64,000 nucleotides of DNA from Ophioderma brevispina (taxonomy: Eukaryota > Echinodermata > Ophiuroidea > Amphilepidida > Ophiodermatidae), in NCBI GenBank assembly GCA_023653785.1, contig JAMKCH010005482.1, positions 1 through 64,000 on the forward strand, in the 5' to 3' direction. Positions within the stretch are counted from its first letter, which is position 1, and every line of letters begins with the position of its first letter. Position numbers and translations under genes: made by a program. Positions 12,861-25,059 of this stretch are shown here, one piece after another. The notes beneath the pieces are model-generated. The model saw nothing but the letters and a program-made list of their open reading frames with translations, ran no database searches and was not told the origin of the DNA.

Positions 12861-13031
12861 TCACAAAAGTGATATCGTAATTCTCCGTCCACATCTGTAC
12901 ATAGCATATGATGCTGCCTTGGAAATTCCGTTGTCTTCATTGACGACAACCCAGTCCACACAGAGAAAGAAAGCTTGACCGTACAGGTGAGCCCGAAGGT
13001 TGCTCTTGGCTTTTCCGCTACGATAGCCCAT
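12861..13031 (-). CDS. Possible short ORF or exon remnant, 56 aa, function unknown
   Basis: Runs from ATG to TGA. The peptide is not low in complexity: it starts MGYRSGKAKSNLRAHLYGQ and continues with VDWVVVNEDNGISKAASYAM and YRCGRR. The W...N.......Y..Y spacing faintly recalls the start of RFX-type winged-helix domains, but I would not assign it on this. In the next frame the DNA also stays open (12854-13111), so a frameshift is possible. A CTCTCAG just upstream on the same strand could be a splice acceptor, though an in-frame TAG lies between it and the ATG. It may be a fragment of a mobile-element gene or chance. Confidence 0.2.
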   Translation of the reverse strand: MGYRSGKAKSNLRAHLYGQAFFLCVDWVVVNEDNGISKAASYAMYRCGRRITISLL

Positions 13032-14059
13032 ACTATCTTCCTACAAGCCCTGAGAGGCAGTATAGTAAAAAAAACTGGATCCACAGTCCACCATATGTGC
13101 CACAAGTCCAAGAAATTTTGGTATACTTACGGTCTCTATCACACGAAATCGTGCATATAGGAAAACTCTGATGTCTTAGCATCCCTACTAGCCCGATTTT
13201 AAAAATACAAACTGTGGCACAGCTCAGCTTACAAATCCGTGAAATGTTGCCCTACAAGGGCACGACGTGATCGAAAATGAAGCAAAACACAGTCGTCTCC
13301 CACTTCCATTACTTCCGGGTGTATTTTCGTAATTTTATTGGTAATCAGCGAAAATAAGCTTGCTCGTGGTGGGGGCCTATTCTAAAGAAATAACCGGGAA
13401 CAATCCATGGGCGACTCACTGATCTAGTGGGGCGACCTGCTATGTTTAAATTGGGATTTTTAACGGTTAAGAAAATACCGTTTCAAAATTATCAATTTTT
13501 AGCCAGGAATGTGAAAATCATTCAAGGAAACAACGTGCGTATAAATAAAAATAATTTATGACTACATCAAAGGTCCATATTTTTCAATAAGTTGCCTGTA
13601 TTGTTACTGATTCGGATTTTGCTTATTCCGCATCGGAGTCCGCTGGGCACCCCATCCCTTTTTTCAAATAGAGAAAGGCACGTAGCGTTTTTGTAGAGGT
13701 AGGTACGGACGCCGTGCAACCCTACGTGAACGAGCTAGACGGTGTTATAAGTAAACCATTGCCGGCGTTCTCATAGTCCGGGAACAATGGTGAACCATAT
13801 GGTAACGATCAGTTGACTCTTTACGCAACTTAAGTTCACGCTTTATTTCCGTTATCGTCTTGAGCCTCGGACTTAGGCCCCCGCCGGACTATATCTGCTT
13901 TCACACCGGGAACATTCTTGTTTTGTGAGGACGTCCAACGAATGGTATGGCAACTATAGACTATTATTAAATTATATACCTCTATGGGCCAAAAATTCTC
14001 CAAACTTCAATCCCATGCATCGAACATGAGCTATCATCGTTTGGGGACCATCTTAAAAG

Positions 14060-14345
14060 ACACTGGCACATTTGAAAAATAGTGCGCCTCAAGATATTTA
14101 TTCCAATCGATATTTTTGCATGGTTGTAAGGCTTTATATACAAAACCCTCACCCGAATGATTAAGACCAAATCAGCTTCCTTATGTTAAAACAGAACGCT
14201 TTTTATAATTTAGCGTCGCCGGCGAGTGAAATTCAGGCAGACCGAAAATGGCGTTTAACACAAGAACACGCACGCCATATGCATCACGCTATGACACTGT
14301 TTGATCGGTCATACTTTGTGGTTTTAATATCAGTAAGTACGAGTC
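14060..14345 (+). repeat. Dispersed repeat family C, copy 1
   Basis: Shares with 45480-45790 and (inverted) 48860-49050 a core with TTGAAAAATA, TTTTGCATGGTTGTAA-GCTTTATATA, GATTAAGACCAAATCA and TTAACACAAGAA-CAC. A short inverted piece also lies at about 59300-59345 in the EXOG intron. No coding potential is seen. Confidence 0.6.
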
Positions 14346-15094
14346 AACAATATTCAGGTAATATACACCGTTGTTGATTAAAGTTATGGAAACTTAAAGT
14401 TGGCCTACAATTACCTGATGTCTTTATCCTCATATCAATGTTCCTATCTGTTTTGTGTAATTTTATTTTTATGTGTAAAATTATCTCCATTCTTCCATGG
14501 CCTAGACATCATTTGGAGCAATTGAGAAATTTCATATTGTGAAAATGTGCCAGTGCTGCTTTAAGCTATCTTTGTATACCGATGCATGCAAGAGTACACT
14601 GATGATTTCATTTTTTCCATGAGAAATGTGATGCGATACCTCAGCGGCGTATGACCAGACTCATGTGTACACCGATGTCAAGAGGCATATTTGACAAGTG
14701 TGGGGTTCCCCCCCCCACACATTACTGAACAGTACTCCACATTACGTTAGCTAGTTTTGTCATCAACCAAGTACTGATAATCACTTGTGACTTGTGAAAA
14801 TGCCTCTTTTTGTCCTTTTCACACAACAGCTACTACCAACCAAGAAATAGAACTACATACGAAAAAGATAAACTTCCTATATACATATAGAACTTAGGAG
14901 CGATTGTTTAGAGGGGTACCTACTTTTGTGTTGTGTTTATTAATGTCATGTCTAATTCTATAAACAATCATAAATTCTGTTTAAACACTGAATACATTTT
15001 TGTTGACCCAAGATATGAATCAACTCCAAAAGCAGAGGAAATAGGCAAACCAGCGCAAAGAAGCCAAATGGATCGTGCTCTTCAGCTTAAATCA

Positions 15095-15770
15095 ACAAAC
15101 AGCACATTTTCTTGAAGAGCACCCCCAATTGTTCAAAATTTGATATTGCATATTCATGTATTAATCCTAGCAAACTACACCTTCAAAACGAGATGTTCAA
15201 AAAAGTGCGTATTTATCATAAATAAGCGCTTTTGTCATTAGAATTGGATCCCAGATTGTAATTAATGGCAGAGCTGGAAATGCTAATTTTGTCCGTCCAT
15301 GACGAAATAACTGCCCTCCTCTCAAGGAAATGACCTCTAACTGGACTTTCCTGAAAAACCATTTTTAAAACAACGAAGGATGAGCGCGTTATCACAGAGG
15401 AGAAAACGCTGGTTAAAAGTTTTAAACAGTTGTTTAAAGTTTAAACAAGTTGTTACCGGGTGAACTGAACAACACTGTCAGTTCACCGGTAAACAATCTT
15501 GTTTAAACTTTTAAACAACTGTTTAAACCTTTTCAATCAGCGTTTTTCTCTGTGGACACGTACATGGCGCATTTCCCGGCTCATTTCATATAGCAATGCC
15601 ATCTCTGATATTATATTCTAAATCAAAATTCCTGCTTTTGCGACACATAGACATTTTCGAGCTTCAACCATTTCTCAAGGTGGTATAGTTTACTAGGCAG
15701 TTTACCAATGCAATCATGTAAAAAAATTGAAAAATTGGGGGCGCTCTTAAAAAAAAGTGCTATTATTGCT
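15095..15770. mobile_element. Foldback element, copy 2 (family A), with nested hairpin
   Basis: The outer arms match copy 1 at 7735-8245: TTCTTGAAGAGCACCCCCAA at the left, AAATTGGGGGCGCTCTTAAA at the right, and a shared AGTTTACTA/TAGCAAACTA block. Inside it, 15393-15554 forms a second, much better inverted repeat about 75 bases per arm (CACAGAG.. / ..CTCTGTG ends, TTTAAACAGTTGTTTAAA and its complement, centre near GAACAACACTGTCAGTTC). Confidence 0.7.
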
Positions 15771-15779
15771 TAATTAGGT

Positions 15780-18000
15780 TAAATGATTTTTCAATTTCTT
15801 TGACCAACAAAAAACTTTTGAAATATTGGACAAAATTGTCTTGCGTAGAGTCAAAATGGTCCAAAAATCGGCGCGTTTGCTGGAATCAGCATCACCTTTT
15901 ACATAGAATTTTCAAACTTGTATAAGAATTCTGACTATTTGATGAAATCTGCGTCAAAAAAAATTGGCTATTTTGGTCAAAAAGTAGCAAAAAAAATACA
16001 CAATAACCGTCAATTAGACTTGCTCTTTGATAATGTATATGCGGGTCGTTTTAAGTCGGGAATAGCTTTTCAAAGCAGTGTCGACCAAAAAGTATAATAT
16101 AATTGATTCCTTGGTGGAGTAACGCAGGCACCAATTTGGTGGCCGTCTCTCCCACTGAAAAATAGAGGGTTTGGCGCAAAATATGTCATACAAACTGCAA
16201 ATCTTCATACAAATTAGTTTCTCGCATTTAGAAAAGTATTTAAAACTATGCTCTTTCTATAAAAATTTTTAAAATTCGCGTAAAGATAGTACGGGGGGGG
16301 GGGCACTGTATTCAAAGGTGGATATGATGCTTGACCTTCACTTACAAAATGCACCCTAAACAATATTCACCGACTAATTAAACATACCCTACAAAACAAG
16401 ATTTGTCTTCTGTTTTGCTACCCTAAAAAGGAAGCAATGCATTGGTGTCGTTAATATACCTTTAGTATCTTGCTTTGCTTTACAATATTTATCTTTTGCT
16501 CCCCTGCTAATTGGAGTTATTACATACCATTAAACACGTGCTCACAATTTCAGGGTAAGAAAAAACACCTTTTTTCCACCATTTTGCTGTTTTTGACACC
16601 CTATCAATGGACGGTTGTACATTGCCATGTTGGAAACAGAGACCATTTACGGGTTTTTGTTCATGCATCATAATCCACCTTTTAACATGCAGTCCCCCCT
16701 GCCCTTCCCCCGGGAGATAGTACCTCAAACCGGAATTATACGTTGGAATTCGCCTTTCCTACAGTTAAAGAAATGAATAGCATGTAAAAAGTCAGTTTTT
16801 TTGGCATAAAACCTGTCATAAAGATGTAAATATCTTACGTATATACAACGTAGTTCTCGCAAAGAAAAAGTATTCAGATGTGCTTTTTCTATCAAAATTT
16901 TGAAACCTCGTACATTTAGTCATCAAACTCCGGAATTTTACACGTATAAAAGAGCCCATGAATTCGTCTTGCTTAAACTAAAATATGCAAAGCATGGACC
17001 AAATCATGAAACGCACTGTGAAATGTAATGCAGCATGCAAGTTTAAAATAATTCGGACGCTGATAACATAAAGGCTCCTAAGATGACAAGGGGTTTCCGT
17101 AATGACATTAAAAATAGTTAAGAATTCGCCTTGCTATAAATTAAAATACTGAAAATCATGTAAAAATCGCTAAAATCCTTGACATTTTAAACAGCGTAAT
17201 TTGTTAACAATATAAGATGTGGGCACCTAAAGGGTCAGCAGAAAGGATTACATAATAACGTAACAAAAAAATGGTCAAAATGAACATTGGTTGTTAAAAA
17301 AAAATGGTCTCAAAATGCGAAAATGTTAAGAATGGCATCAGTGTTTTGGAAAACAACAGAGATTTTTTAGAAAGGAATAACTTTAAAAACCTGGTTACCA
17401 ACAATCTGATTAAAGCCACGTTTCCTAGGGTAATTAGAAGTACTAATTAGGCTGCAATGGCAAGATGGCGGCCATTTTGGACACTCAACGGCATTAGACA
17501 GAATGACTTGGAAGTAAACTATAAAGGTAAATACAGGTAAAGGCTGATAATAATCTTCACAGATGTATGTATGATATGATCGTTAGATGCAAATTCTCGA
17601 GCAACTTTTGTGCATTTTCAGGCACCAATTCGTAAAATTGGCCCTTTTCTGTGAATTTGATTTTTCTGGACCACTCGGCCATGGATTCTCTAATAAAAAT
17701 GAGAGGAAAAACCAGAATGGTATTGCCTTCCTACCGTGGGTGTTTGTGCATATTATGGGACTAAACCAGGGGATTGGCGCAGTGAACCCATATATGAAGA
17801 TACGGTCAGTGGCGTAACGTAACGGTTGGGGCGGGGGATGGGCAGGGGGAAGCTGCCACACTGGGGGGAATCTTGTCCCCCTCTGCCCCCTGAAAAATGA
17901 TTACCGACAAAACCATGTTTTCATTTGTTCTCGTGGCACACAAAACCAAAATATTCCATATTTCAATTTTAATGGCGATAAACTTTCTGTGGTGGATGAT
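15780..18000. other. Intergenic, no gene seen
   Basis: AT-rich. Contains a G-run at 16292-16302, an AAGATGGCGGCC motif near 17463 (YY1-like core) and a single CAGTGGCGTAAC end motif near 17806 followed by a G-rich stretch, probably a truncated MITE. Short open stretches at 16470-16728 and 17583-17861 on both strands show no recognisable domain. Confidence 0.4.
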
Positions 18001-18060
18001 TTTTAAACTACTGTAGTGGGGAGGCTAGGACCCAGGTCAAACTCATCGTTTACCCCTCAC

Positions 18061-18945
18061 TAAGAAAAGGTTTGACACCTTGGTAGTTAGTATGGGACCT
18101 CTATATCAACGCTAGGTAGGTAGTACTCTCATTGTGGTTGGCCAACTTTTCAATAGGGCCAATTAAGTTACACAGGGGTCTCAACTTTAAAATGCTCCAA
18201 TCATGTTGAAATGATGCATTTGTCCATCTAGTCATAAGGATTCCAAAAATGATTAGTTTGTACCAACTAAGACCAATGGTTTTGGAGTTAGAGGGTAAAA
18301 ATGGCCAAAATGGTAAAAAAGGTTCATTTCTATTTGTACAGGGTCAAAATCGGAAGTGCTCCCAATTTGTTAGAAATTGAAAGTGATAGAAGTGTTCATC
18401 TAGCTAATTGAGTCAAAATACCGGAATTGAGGTTTGTACCATCTGCAATTGCATAGTTACCATTTATGGGACAAAATAGGTCATAGGTCAACATACACCC
18501 ATTGGTGTTTGACCTTCTTTGACCCTTATCTCCGTAAGAAAGCATTTAACATAATACAAACTATACCTTTATGAGTCCTCTAACCTCGGGCAATGACTTG
18601 CAAGTATTTAAAATAATCAGATTAACTTTTAATGGTGACCCCTGTGTTTTGTGTAAATTGAAATTGACCTTTTTTTTACATTTTTAGCCCAGTTACCTTA
18701 TAACTCCAAAACCAATGGTCGTAGGTGGTTAAAAACTATACATTTTGACCCTTATGATTGAAATTGACAATATGGCATTACATTTCAACATGATTGGGGA
18801 ATTTTAAAAAGTTTGACCCCGGTGTAAACTTAATTGCCCCTATTGAAAAAGTGATACCACATGTGAGAGTACTACCTACCGAGCATTGAGGTCTAGTGTA
18901 GCGGGTACATACTAACTACCAAAAGGTGTCAAACCTTTTTCTGTT
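18061..18945. mobile_element. Large foldback element (family B), arms ~285 bp
   Basis: The left arm (about 18061-18345) starts AAGAAAAGGTTTGACACCTT and carries GTAGTTAGTATG, TCAATAGGGCCAATTAAGTT, CCAATCATGTTGAAATG and CCAATGGTTTTGGAGTTA. The right arm (about 18668-18945) is its diverged inverted complement, ending AAGGTGTCAAACCTTTTTCT. A DR1-like AGGTCATAGGTCA lies in the loop near 18477. No coding sequence was recognised. Confidence 0.75.
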
Positions 18946-19450
18946 GTGGGGAGGTTAACGAAATCCTTAAAATAAGGCCCCTATGATATTATGCTCTCCT
19001 CTATTGAATTAAATTTAGTTACAACGAGTTATTTACCTAAAACATAACTATAGTGTTGTTCGTGTAGTGCAAGAAAGGTAATTTTGTATCCTGCGATCGC
19101 GAAAAGCGATCGCCAAATTCGCGTTTGCCGTTATATCCAATCTAGCTCAATGTAAATTAAAAAATGATGTTTCCCAATGCTCTTATATGGTTCCGAAAAT
19201 ATGGTGGTTTGAAAATTGTTGTATCACTTCATTGATGAAACTCAGTAAAAATTTCAACAAAATTCAACTCTAGTAATTAATGGCCTATTGGTGTATGTTG
19301 AATTAGCAGAGACAGGAAACCATTGAACAGGTACTGGACCAAACCAGAAAATGATAGAGTAATGCCCTGAGCTGCAACATTGGTAAAACATCTCAAGTCC
19401 AAAAGGTGAGTGATTTTTTAAAAAAAATATGTGACAGACTGACAGGAAAA

Positions 19451-20172
19451 CCTGAAACGTGATTCCTTAAGTGCCGCAAGTTGGGACTTAAGGAGCAGGG
19501 GGCCAAAAACAAATTGGTAAGGGGTCAAATTTGTAAATTGATCCAATCATGTTGAAAAGAACACCATTGTTATGTGTCTAACCATAAGGATAAAAAGGAA
19601 GTATAGTTTGTCATATGTACAGCCTAAAGTTCAGAGTTATAGGCTAAAAACAGCGAAAATCAATAATAAGGGTCAATTCAGTGTACAGGGGTCAAATTTT
19701 CAAATGGCGTCAGATTTGGATAAAAAATGTTGCAAATTATGGTGGAGTCATAGGATATTAAAATAAGGAATAAATAGTTTTGACTGTCTTGAATGCTTAG
19801 TTTCCGATGTAGTGGCACAGAAGGTCAACGATCCATTGCATTCAATAACACTCAAAACGATTCCTTAATTTATCCTATGAGCCCACCATACTTTGCAAAC
19901 CATTTTTATCCAAATCGGAGCAATTTAAATTTTTTATTTTTTTTATTTTTTGACCCTTTTTATTGATTTTTGATGTTTTTAGCCTATAACTCTGAAACTT
20001 AGGCTGTACATATTACAAACTAAAAATACCTTTTACTGATCCTTATTTTAGACACTAACATGGGTGCTTTTCACATGATTGATCAATTTACAAATTTGAC
20101 CCCTGTACAACTTGGTTGTGGCCCCCCTCTCCGTAAGGCACACTTGCTGGCACTTAAGAGCACGTTTTCAGG
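19451..20172. mobile_element. Foldback element (family B relative), arms ~310 bp
   Basis: The left end CCTGAAACGTGATTCCTTAA matches, inverted, the right end TTAAGAGCACGTTTTCAGG. The arms share GGGGTCAAATTTGTAAATTG, TAGCCTATAACTCTGAA (and its complement) and CATAGGATA-TTA-ATAAGGAA. Phrases such as CCAATCATGTTGAAAAG are shared with the element at 18061-18945, so the two probably belong to one family. Confidence 0.7.
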
Positions 20173-20671
20173 GGTTTCTGTCATTCTGTCCAACATATTT
20201 AATCACTCAACTTTTGTACTTGAGATGTGTTACAAATGTGTGCTAGCTCCTGTGTTAGTTGTTTGCTTTGGTTTCGTCACGAGCTGTAGCTCGTATAGCT
20301 CGTGTTATTACGGCTAACCGTAAATAACCAAAATGTTGTATCCATTGTCTTCAAACTTGACAGGAGAACCTCCTGTAGGCCTATATTGTTTTAAATGAAC
20401 AGAATTATGTACATATAATCTTGCTTTAGATTTTCTCATTACCGTCGATCGAGGGAGGCGGGCACTGTCCGGACATTCTTTATGAAAATGCATATTCCCG
20501 GTCATGGTTACAAAATACACAAAAAAGCACGTGAAAGTTACCAAGGGCCTCGACTTGAATACTAAAGAGTTGTGTTGCTGATGACCCTTTCACGGCTTTT
20601 CACGTAGGCCATATAACAGTATTTGTTAGTTGGTTCACGAGTTGATCACTTCACATCGGCATATTCAAAAT

Positions 20672-20938
20672 ATGGCTGACTCGGACCACATGTTTGCTGA
20701 TCTGGTGCTCTTTCTACGTTACGTGAATGACAAGGGAACAACAGCAATGGTGTACTTGGGTTATTTCATGATTCTTCTTTCCAGTCTTCGGGTCTCGCGA
20801 CCCGTTATGGCGAATTTTGTAATACTTACGGAAGATATGGTTCGGATCGTTATTTATGGCATACTAGTTCAATGCAAAGGTGCCTGGGTTGTACAAGAAC
20901 TGCTGCATTTACCATACCAGTTGTAACTGGTTTTCTTT
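20672..20938 (+). CDS. SRD5A1/2-like: Steroid 5-alpha-reductase, exon 1 (frameshifted)
   Basis: The enzyme is an ER multi-pass membrane protein that uses NADPH to reduce the delta-4,5 double bond of 3-oxo-steroids. Start ATG 20672 sits in a good context (AAAATATGG) and gives MADSDHMFADLVLFLRYV, then a hydrophobic segment (YLGYFMILLSS). The signature of SRD5A exon 1 follows: TYGRYGSDR near 20824-20850, then GAWVVQEL near 20879-20902, then (P)AFTIPVV near 20905-20925; vertebrate SRD5A1 has YGRH... and AAWVVQELPSLALP at the same places. The three blocks lie in alternating frames, so at least three indels are present. The 3' splice boundary is unclear. Exon 2, expected to carry the region around the YP and GYLQ motifs, was not found in the following 19 kb. 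Confidence 0.7.
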
Positions 20939-21229
20939 AGTGAGGCAAAAAGTTAACAAACAGAGCCTTAATGTACTGTTTGTAGGCATGTTGATAGCTG
21001 TTATTGTCAAAGGTATTATTGCGTGTTATGGTTGACCCCCGGATGAGGTGCCTTGCTCGTATGGCCTTTACATTTTTTATAGCATTTTCTTCACATTTAT
21101 AAGCATAGTTTTCCCCTGGTAACAGTTTTTCTCTGATAAAAATTAGTTTCAGGTTGAAAAACATGGTTATCAAATTGATAAGCATATTTGTTTTCTTTGT
21201 AACATAAGTTCCGTTGATAAATTAGTTTT

Positions 21230-22165
21230 CTATTGATTAAGATAGTTTTTTGGAATTAAACGTTTTCTCTTGGATAAACAGTTTTCTCTGGTAAACAGTT
21301 TTTCTCTGATAAACAGTTTTTTGGATAAAAATTTTTCTTTCTTGGATAAAAAGTTTTCTCTGGAATAAACAGTTGTCTCTGGATAAACAGTTTTCTCTGG
21401 ATAAACAGTTTTCTCTGGATAAACAGTTTTCTCTGGATAAACAGTTTTCTCTGGATAAACAGTTTTCTCTGGATAACCATAGTTTTTCTCTGGATAAAGT
21501 TTTTCTCTTGATAAACTTTTTTCAAGAGAAAATATAGTTTGAAAAACAGTTTTATAAAATGACAAGCATAGTTTAAAAAACTGTTTTTCTCTGGATAAAC
21601 TTAGTTTATCTAGGTAAACTATGTTTTTTCCTTGATAGACTCGATATATCAATTGGATAAAGCAGATTTTAAAAAAAATGTTTTTCTCTTGTGATTTTAT
21701 CTAAAGTAAGTTATCTAAATAAACTTACTATTTCAGTTTTTTCTATGGAGAAAACCAGTGTTTATCAAATAAATCACAACGAACTAGGTTTATTTAAAAA
21801 AAATTAATTTATCTAGAAAAACACAGGTTTATCAAGAGAAAAACTGTTTATCTCGAACAACACAGTTTATTAAGACAGAAAAAGTAGGTTTATCTAAAAT
21901 GTTTATCTACGTAAACATAGTTATCAATGGAAAAACTGTCACGGTCTATCTAGAAAAAAAAAATTCAAGAGAAAAACTGTATCTAGAAAATCAGTTTAGC
22001 AAGATAGAAAACTATGTTTTTCAAGAGAAAATCTTAGTTGTCTAGTCTTCTTGGTCAACTAAGTTTATCTTGAAAACTGTTTTTCTGTTGATAAACTTTA
22101 GTTTTTCTATACAAACATTGTTTTTCTCTTTAAATGAAAATCTGTTTTTCAAGAGAAAGAGAAAA
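21230..22165. repeat. 18-bp minisatellite that inverts midway
   Basis: The core at about 21381-21470 has five near-perfect copies of GGATAAACAGTTTTCTCT. Degenerate copies spread to both sides. Left of about 21650 the units read GATAAACAGTTTTTCTCT; from about 21780 to 22165 they mostly read as the complement, AGAGAAAAACTGTTTATC, with some of each near 22080-22140. The long open frame on the - strand (21230-21652, repeating YPEKTV) is simply the 18-bp period read as codons and is not a gene. It begins about 300 bp after SRD5A exon 1, so it lies in that intron. Confidence 0.85.
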
Positions 22166-22169
22166 ACTG

Positions 22170-22960
22170 TATCAGGATTGTGGTTCAATCAGCTAGCCAT
22201 ACACTTGCCGAGCTATCATGCTGAGTGTACCTTTTTGCATTATACTGTAGCCTACATCGCCAGTAAAGAAAAACACAAAATAAGATAAAAAACTTAATTT
22301 AAGGGGGATATTTGGTGCACAGTTGACAAAAAAAATCATTTTTTTCTTTTCTTGACCAATGACCCCCCTTAAATCAAGATCCCATGGGGCTAGTGGCAAT
22401 ATTCTAGTCCACTCTGATTCTAGTTCAATGCATAGTCCAATTTTAATTTGCTTTTTATCCCATCTCTCTAAGATAAATCATTTTTGAAAAATCGTTGCTA
22501 CAGCAACGACATGCCATTAAAATTCACTTTTGAGGTATCAGCAATTTAGTCTAGAAACACTGTTTTTTAAGGGACTGCGATGTATTTTTTAAGTTTTAGT
22601 TTATTTTAGAAATGCTATTTTACTTTTCAATTAGAAAATAAGTGCTTGAATTTTCACAAATGTGAAAATTAGAGATCAAAAGCTGATTTACTTTTTGAGA
22701 TGTGGGTTTTTAAAGTGGAAAAAATTAAATATTGAGAAAACAATAAAATACATAAGAAATATAAGGAATTTCAATTTGCAAAGTTACATTTTCGACCATA
22801 ACCTTTGAACAGAAGCTCCGATTGTATCCAACAAATAAGCAATAGAAAGGTAATATCTTCCCCTCGAATTTTATTTTGCCAGTGTTTTTATTTTTGAAAA
22901 AAACTAAAAAATTAAAAAAAAAAAAAAAAAAGCAGCACTGGCACATTGTCACAAATATGA
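22170..22960. other. Intronic/intergenic, no gene seen
   Basis: AT-rich, with an A-run at 22913-22931 preceded by diverged A/T-rich sequence. Nothing recognised. Confidence 0.35.
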
Positions 22961-22969
22961 CTTTTCTTC

Positions 22970-23360
22970 AATTTGCTCACAAATGAAGTGACCAGTGTGG
23001 CCCTTGGAAGAATACCGATATATTTTACACACACTCATCACTGGATCAATCAAAGTCAAACTATTTGAAATTTGCAAAGTGAAGGTGATGATTCTGTAGA
23101 ATTCTCATTGTTACTTTTTTCCAACATGAAGAATTGATAGAAAAGGAAGAAATTTCCATTGAGTTCTGTGTTTTTATCGTACGATCCAAACAGGGACGTA
23201 ATGACTAGAATATCCAATTTTTTGTTCTTATTAGGTAGCTTCTAGACTTATCATTTGGCAGGGTATGTTGGGACAACCTGTTACTTGTTACAGACTGCAA
23301 ATAGAATTTTGATGATTTTTTTAGATTTCTAATTTTAGCAATCACTGAATTACCTTCTTA
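22970..23360 (+). repeat. Dispersed repeat family D, copy 1
   Basis: Contains TCTGTAGAATTCTCAT, AGAAAAGGAAGAAA, GACGTAATGACTA-AAT, TTAGGTAGCTTC, CTTATCATTTG-CAG and TGATTTTTTTAGA. The same ordered blocks occur at 62460-62860, in part at 38990-39190, and at 51880-53720, where they are split by another element. No coding sequence. Confidence 0.7.
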
Positions 23361-23739
23361 AAGGATGACCTTTCCTCCTCCACATGTATTTTGAGAGTTT
23401 CTAGGAAGGCACTATCTCTTCCTATGTTCCAGTGTTTGATAATTGTGTGAAATAAAATAGAAGGGCTAATCATGTAATTAAATGATCATTATTATGTGTA
23501 CTTTTCTATATTAGTGTTTTTTACAACAACACCTTTTTTCGCCCAGAAAAACTGCATATTTAGTTTGCTTACCAGGGGCAAACCAACCCTTAGCACCTTT
23601 TGTGTCAGCCATCATATTCTGTTTTACAATGGCTGTACATGCAAGGCGATTACAACCCAGTATGCAGGTATGATGTCAACTGGGGTCATTCACCAAAATT
23701 TATCATTGGTAAATGCAGGCCAAATCTCCAATTTTTTTT

Positions 23740-23890
23740 CAGGATAGGTATGTGCAGCCCCCAATTTTTTGATTTGGGGAGGCTTGGAACTGATTTTGAG
23801 AATTTGCAAGGGTTGTGTGGATCTGAAAATTTTTTGGCTAAAATTTAGCTTCTGAGCTAAATATGTGGCAAAAGGACCCTTAAGAACTGA
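23740..23890 (+). repeat. Dispersed repeat family E, copy 1
   Basis: Shares TTTCAGG-TAGG-ATTG/GTGCAG, GATTTGGGGAGGCTTGG, AATTTGCA-GG-TTG and TGGCTTCTGAGC/TTAGCTTCTGAGC with 26510-26690. Function unknown; no gene. Confidence 0.55.
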
Positions 23891-23899
23891 ATTATGCTT

Positions 23900-25050
23900 C
23901 AACTGTACCAGTATAATGTATAGTATATTTGATCACGTAGGAAGAAATTAGTAATTTGTATTTTCTCTGCCCGTTATACAAAGATTTGTCTCTAACATTA
24001 AAGGCACCCATCAGAATTCCTGAATTTTGGAAGTACATTTTCGCAAGAACTATAAACAAAAAATTAGCTGCTATGATCATGAAATGCACCTTTAAGACTC
24101 CTGGAGAGTGCGAAATGGGGGTCTCTCGGACGCAACAATGACTATGGGGGGGAGGGGTGAATGTTCCTTTTTGGTGATTGTTTGATAACATTACAAAGAA
24201 GTACTTGTACGAAGACGTCCACAGTTAACAGATAAGGTGTTCAAAACATTGTTTTTAAAAGGACCCTTGGGGCAAGTTAGGTCCCTTTTTTAATAAAAAA
24301 TCTTGCAGGTGCAGATTTTTTTTCTAAAAAAAGTCCACCCCAAAATAAATCCAGTTTTCAGTACAGACCTGCCCATGTGTATGTGTATAACAATATACTG
24401 TTAGTTTGGTGTGTTTGTGACCTAGATTATCACTCAAATTTATGACGTGTTTTATTGTATTTATCAATCTTGTTTGCCTATATATAACGCTGTAATATAA
24501 TTTCTACAGTTGTCTCTGAAAACAAGAAGCCCCGTATTTTTACACTAATGTAAAACGTTCCACAAAAAAAAATTACCATCTAAAAGGAAAGATGAAAATT
24601 ATTTCTTTGGTAAAAATTGTAAAATTTTTTAATTTCGAATTGGATCAAAATACAAAATTAAGATACTATCAGTGATCTACCTGAAAGGAGTCAAATATTT
24701 GAATTGCAGTAATTGCTTAACGAGAGCATCAATTATGGCATAAGACCCCACGTGTATGGTGGAACTGAAATGATTCTTGGAATGCAAATGCATGAGACAC
24801 CTACGACAAGTTATTGGTTGGCATACGTTTTTGAACAAATAAGATCAAATGGACATCAAAATTAATATGCGTTGGCAAAAAGAAAATGTAGTGTAGTACA
24901 AGTATTGGAGGTCACATTAACCCGGGGTGCTCTTCTTCACATGGTGCAAAAAATACTTCCTGTCATTTTTTTTGAAAATTACATAATGCAGCTTTAATTA
25001 ATGCAATATAACTAATTAATTACATTTTCAAAAATCATATAATGCCCCTT
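23900..25050. other. Intronic/intergenic, no gene seen
   Basis: AT-rich DNA. Near 24660 a short ACTATCAGTGATCTA block resembles the start of family D. Open stretches on both strands at 23892-24191 have no domain features. Confidence 0.35.
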
Positions 25051-25059
25051 TAATGGGGA

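Noticed and set aside
21230..21652. 140-codon open frame on - with repeating YPEKTV
   Set aside because: It is an 18-bp minisatellite read in multiples of three; no start context, exon signals or non-repeat protein part.
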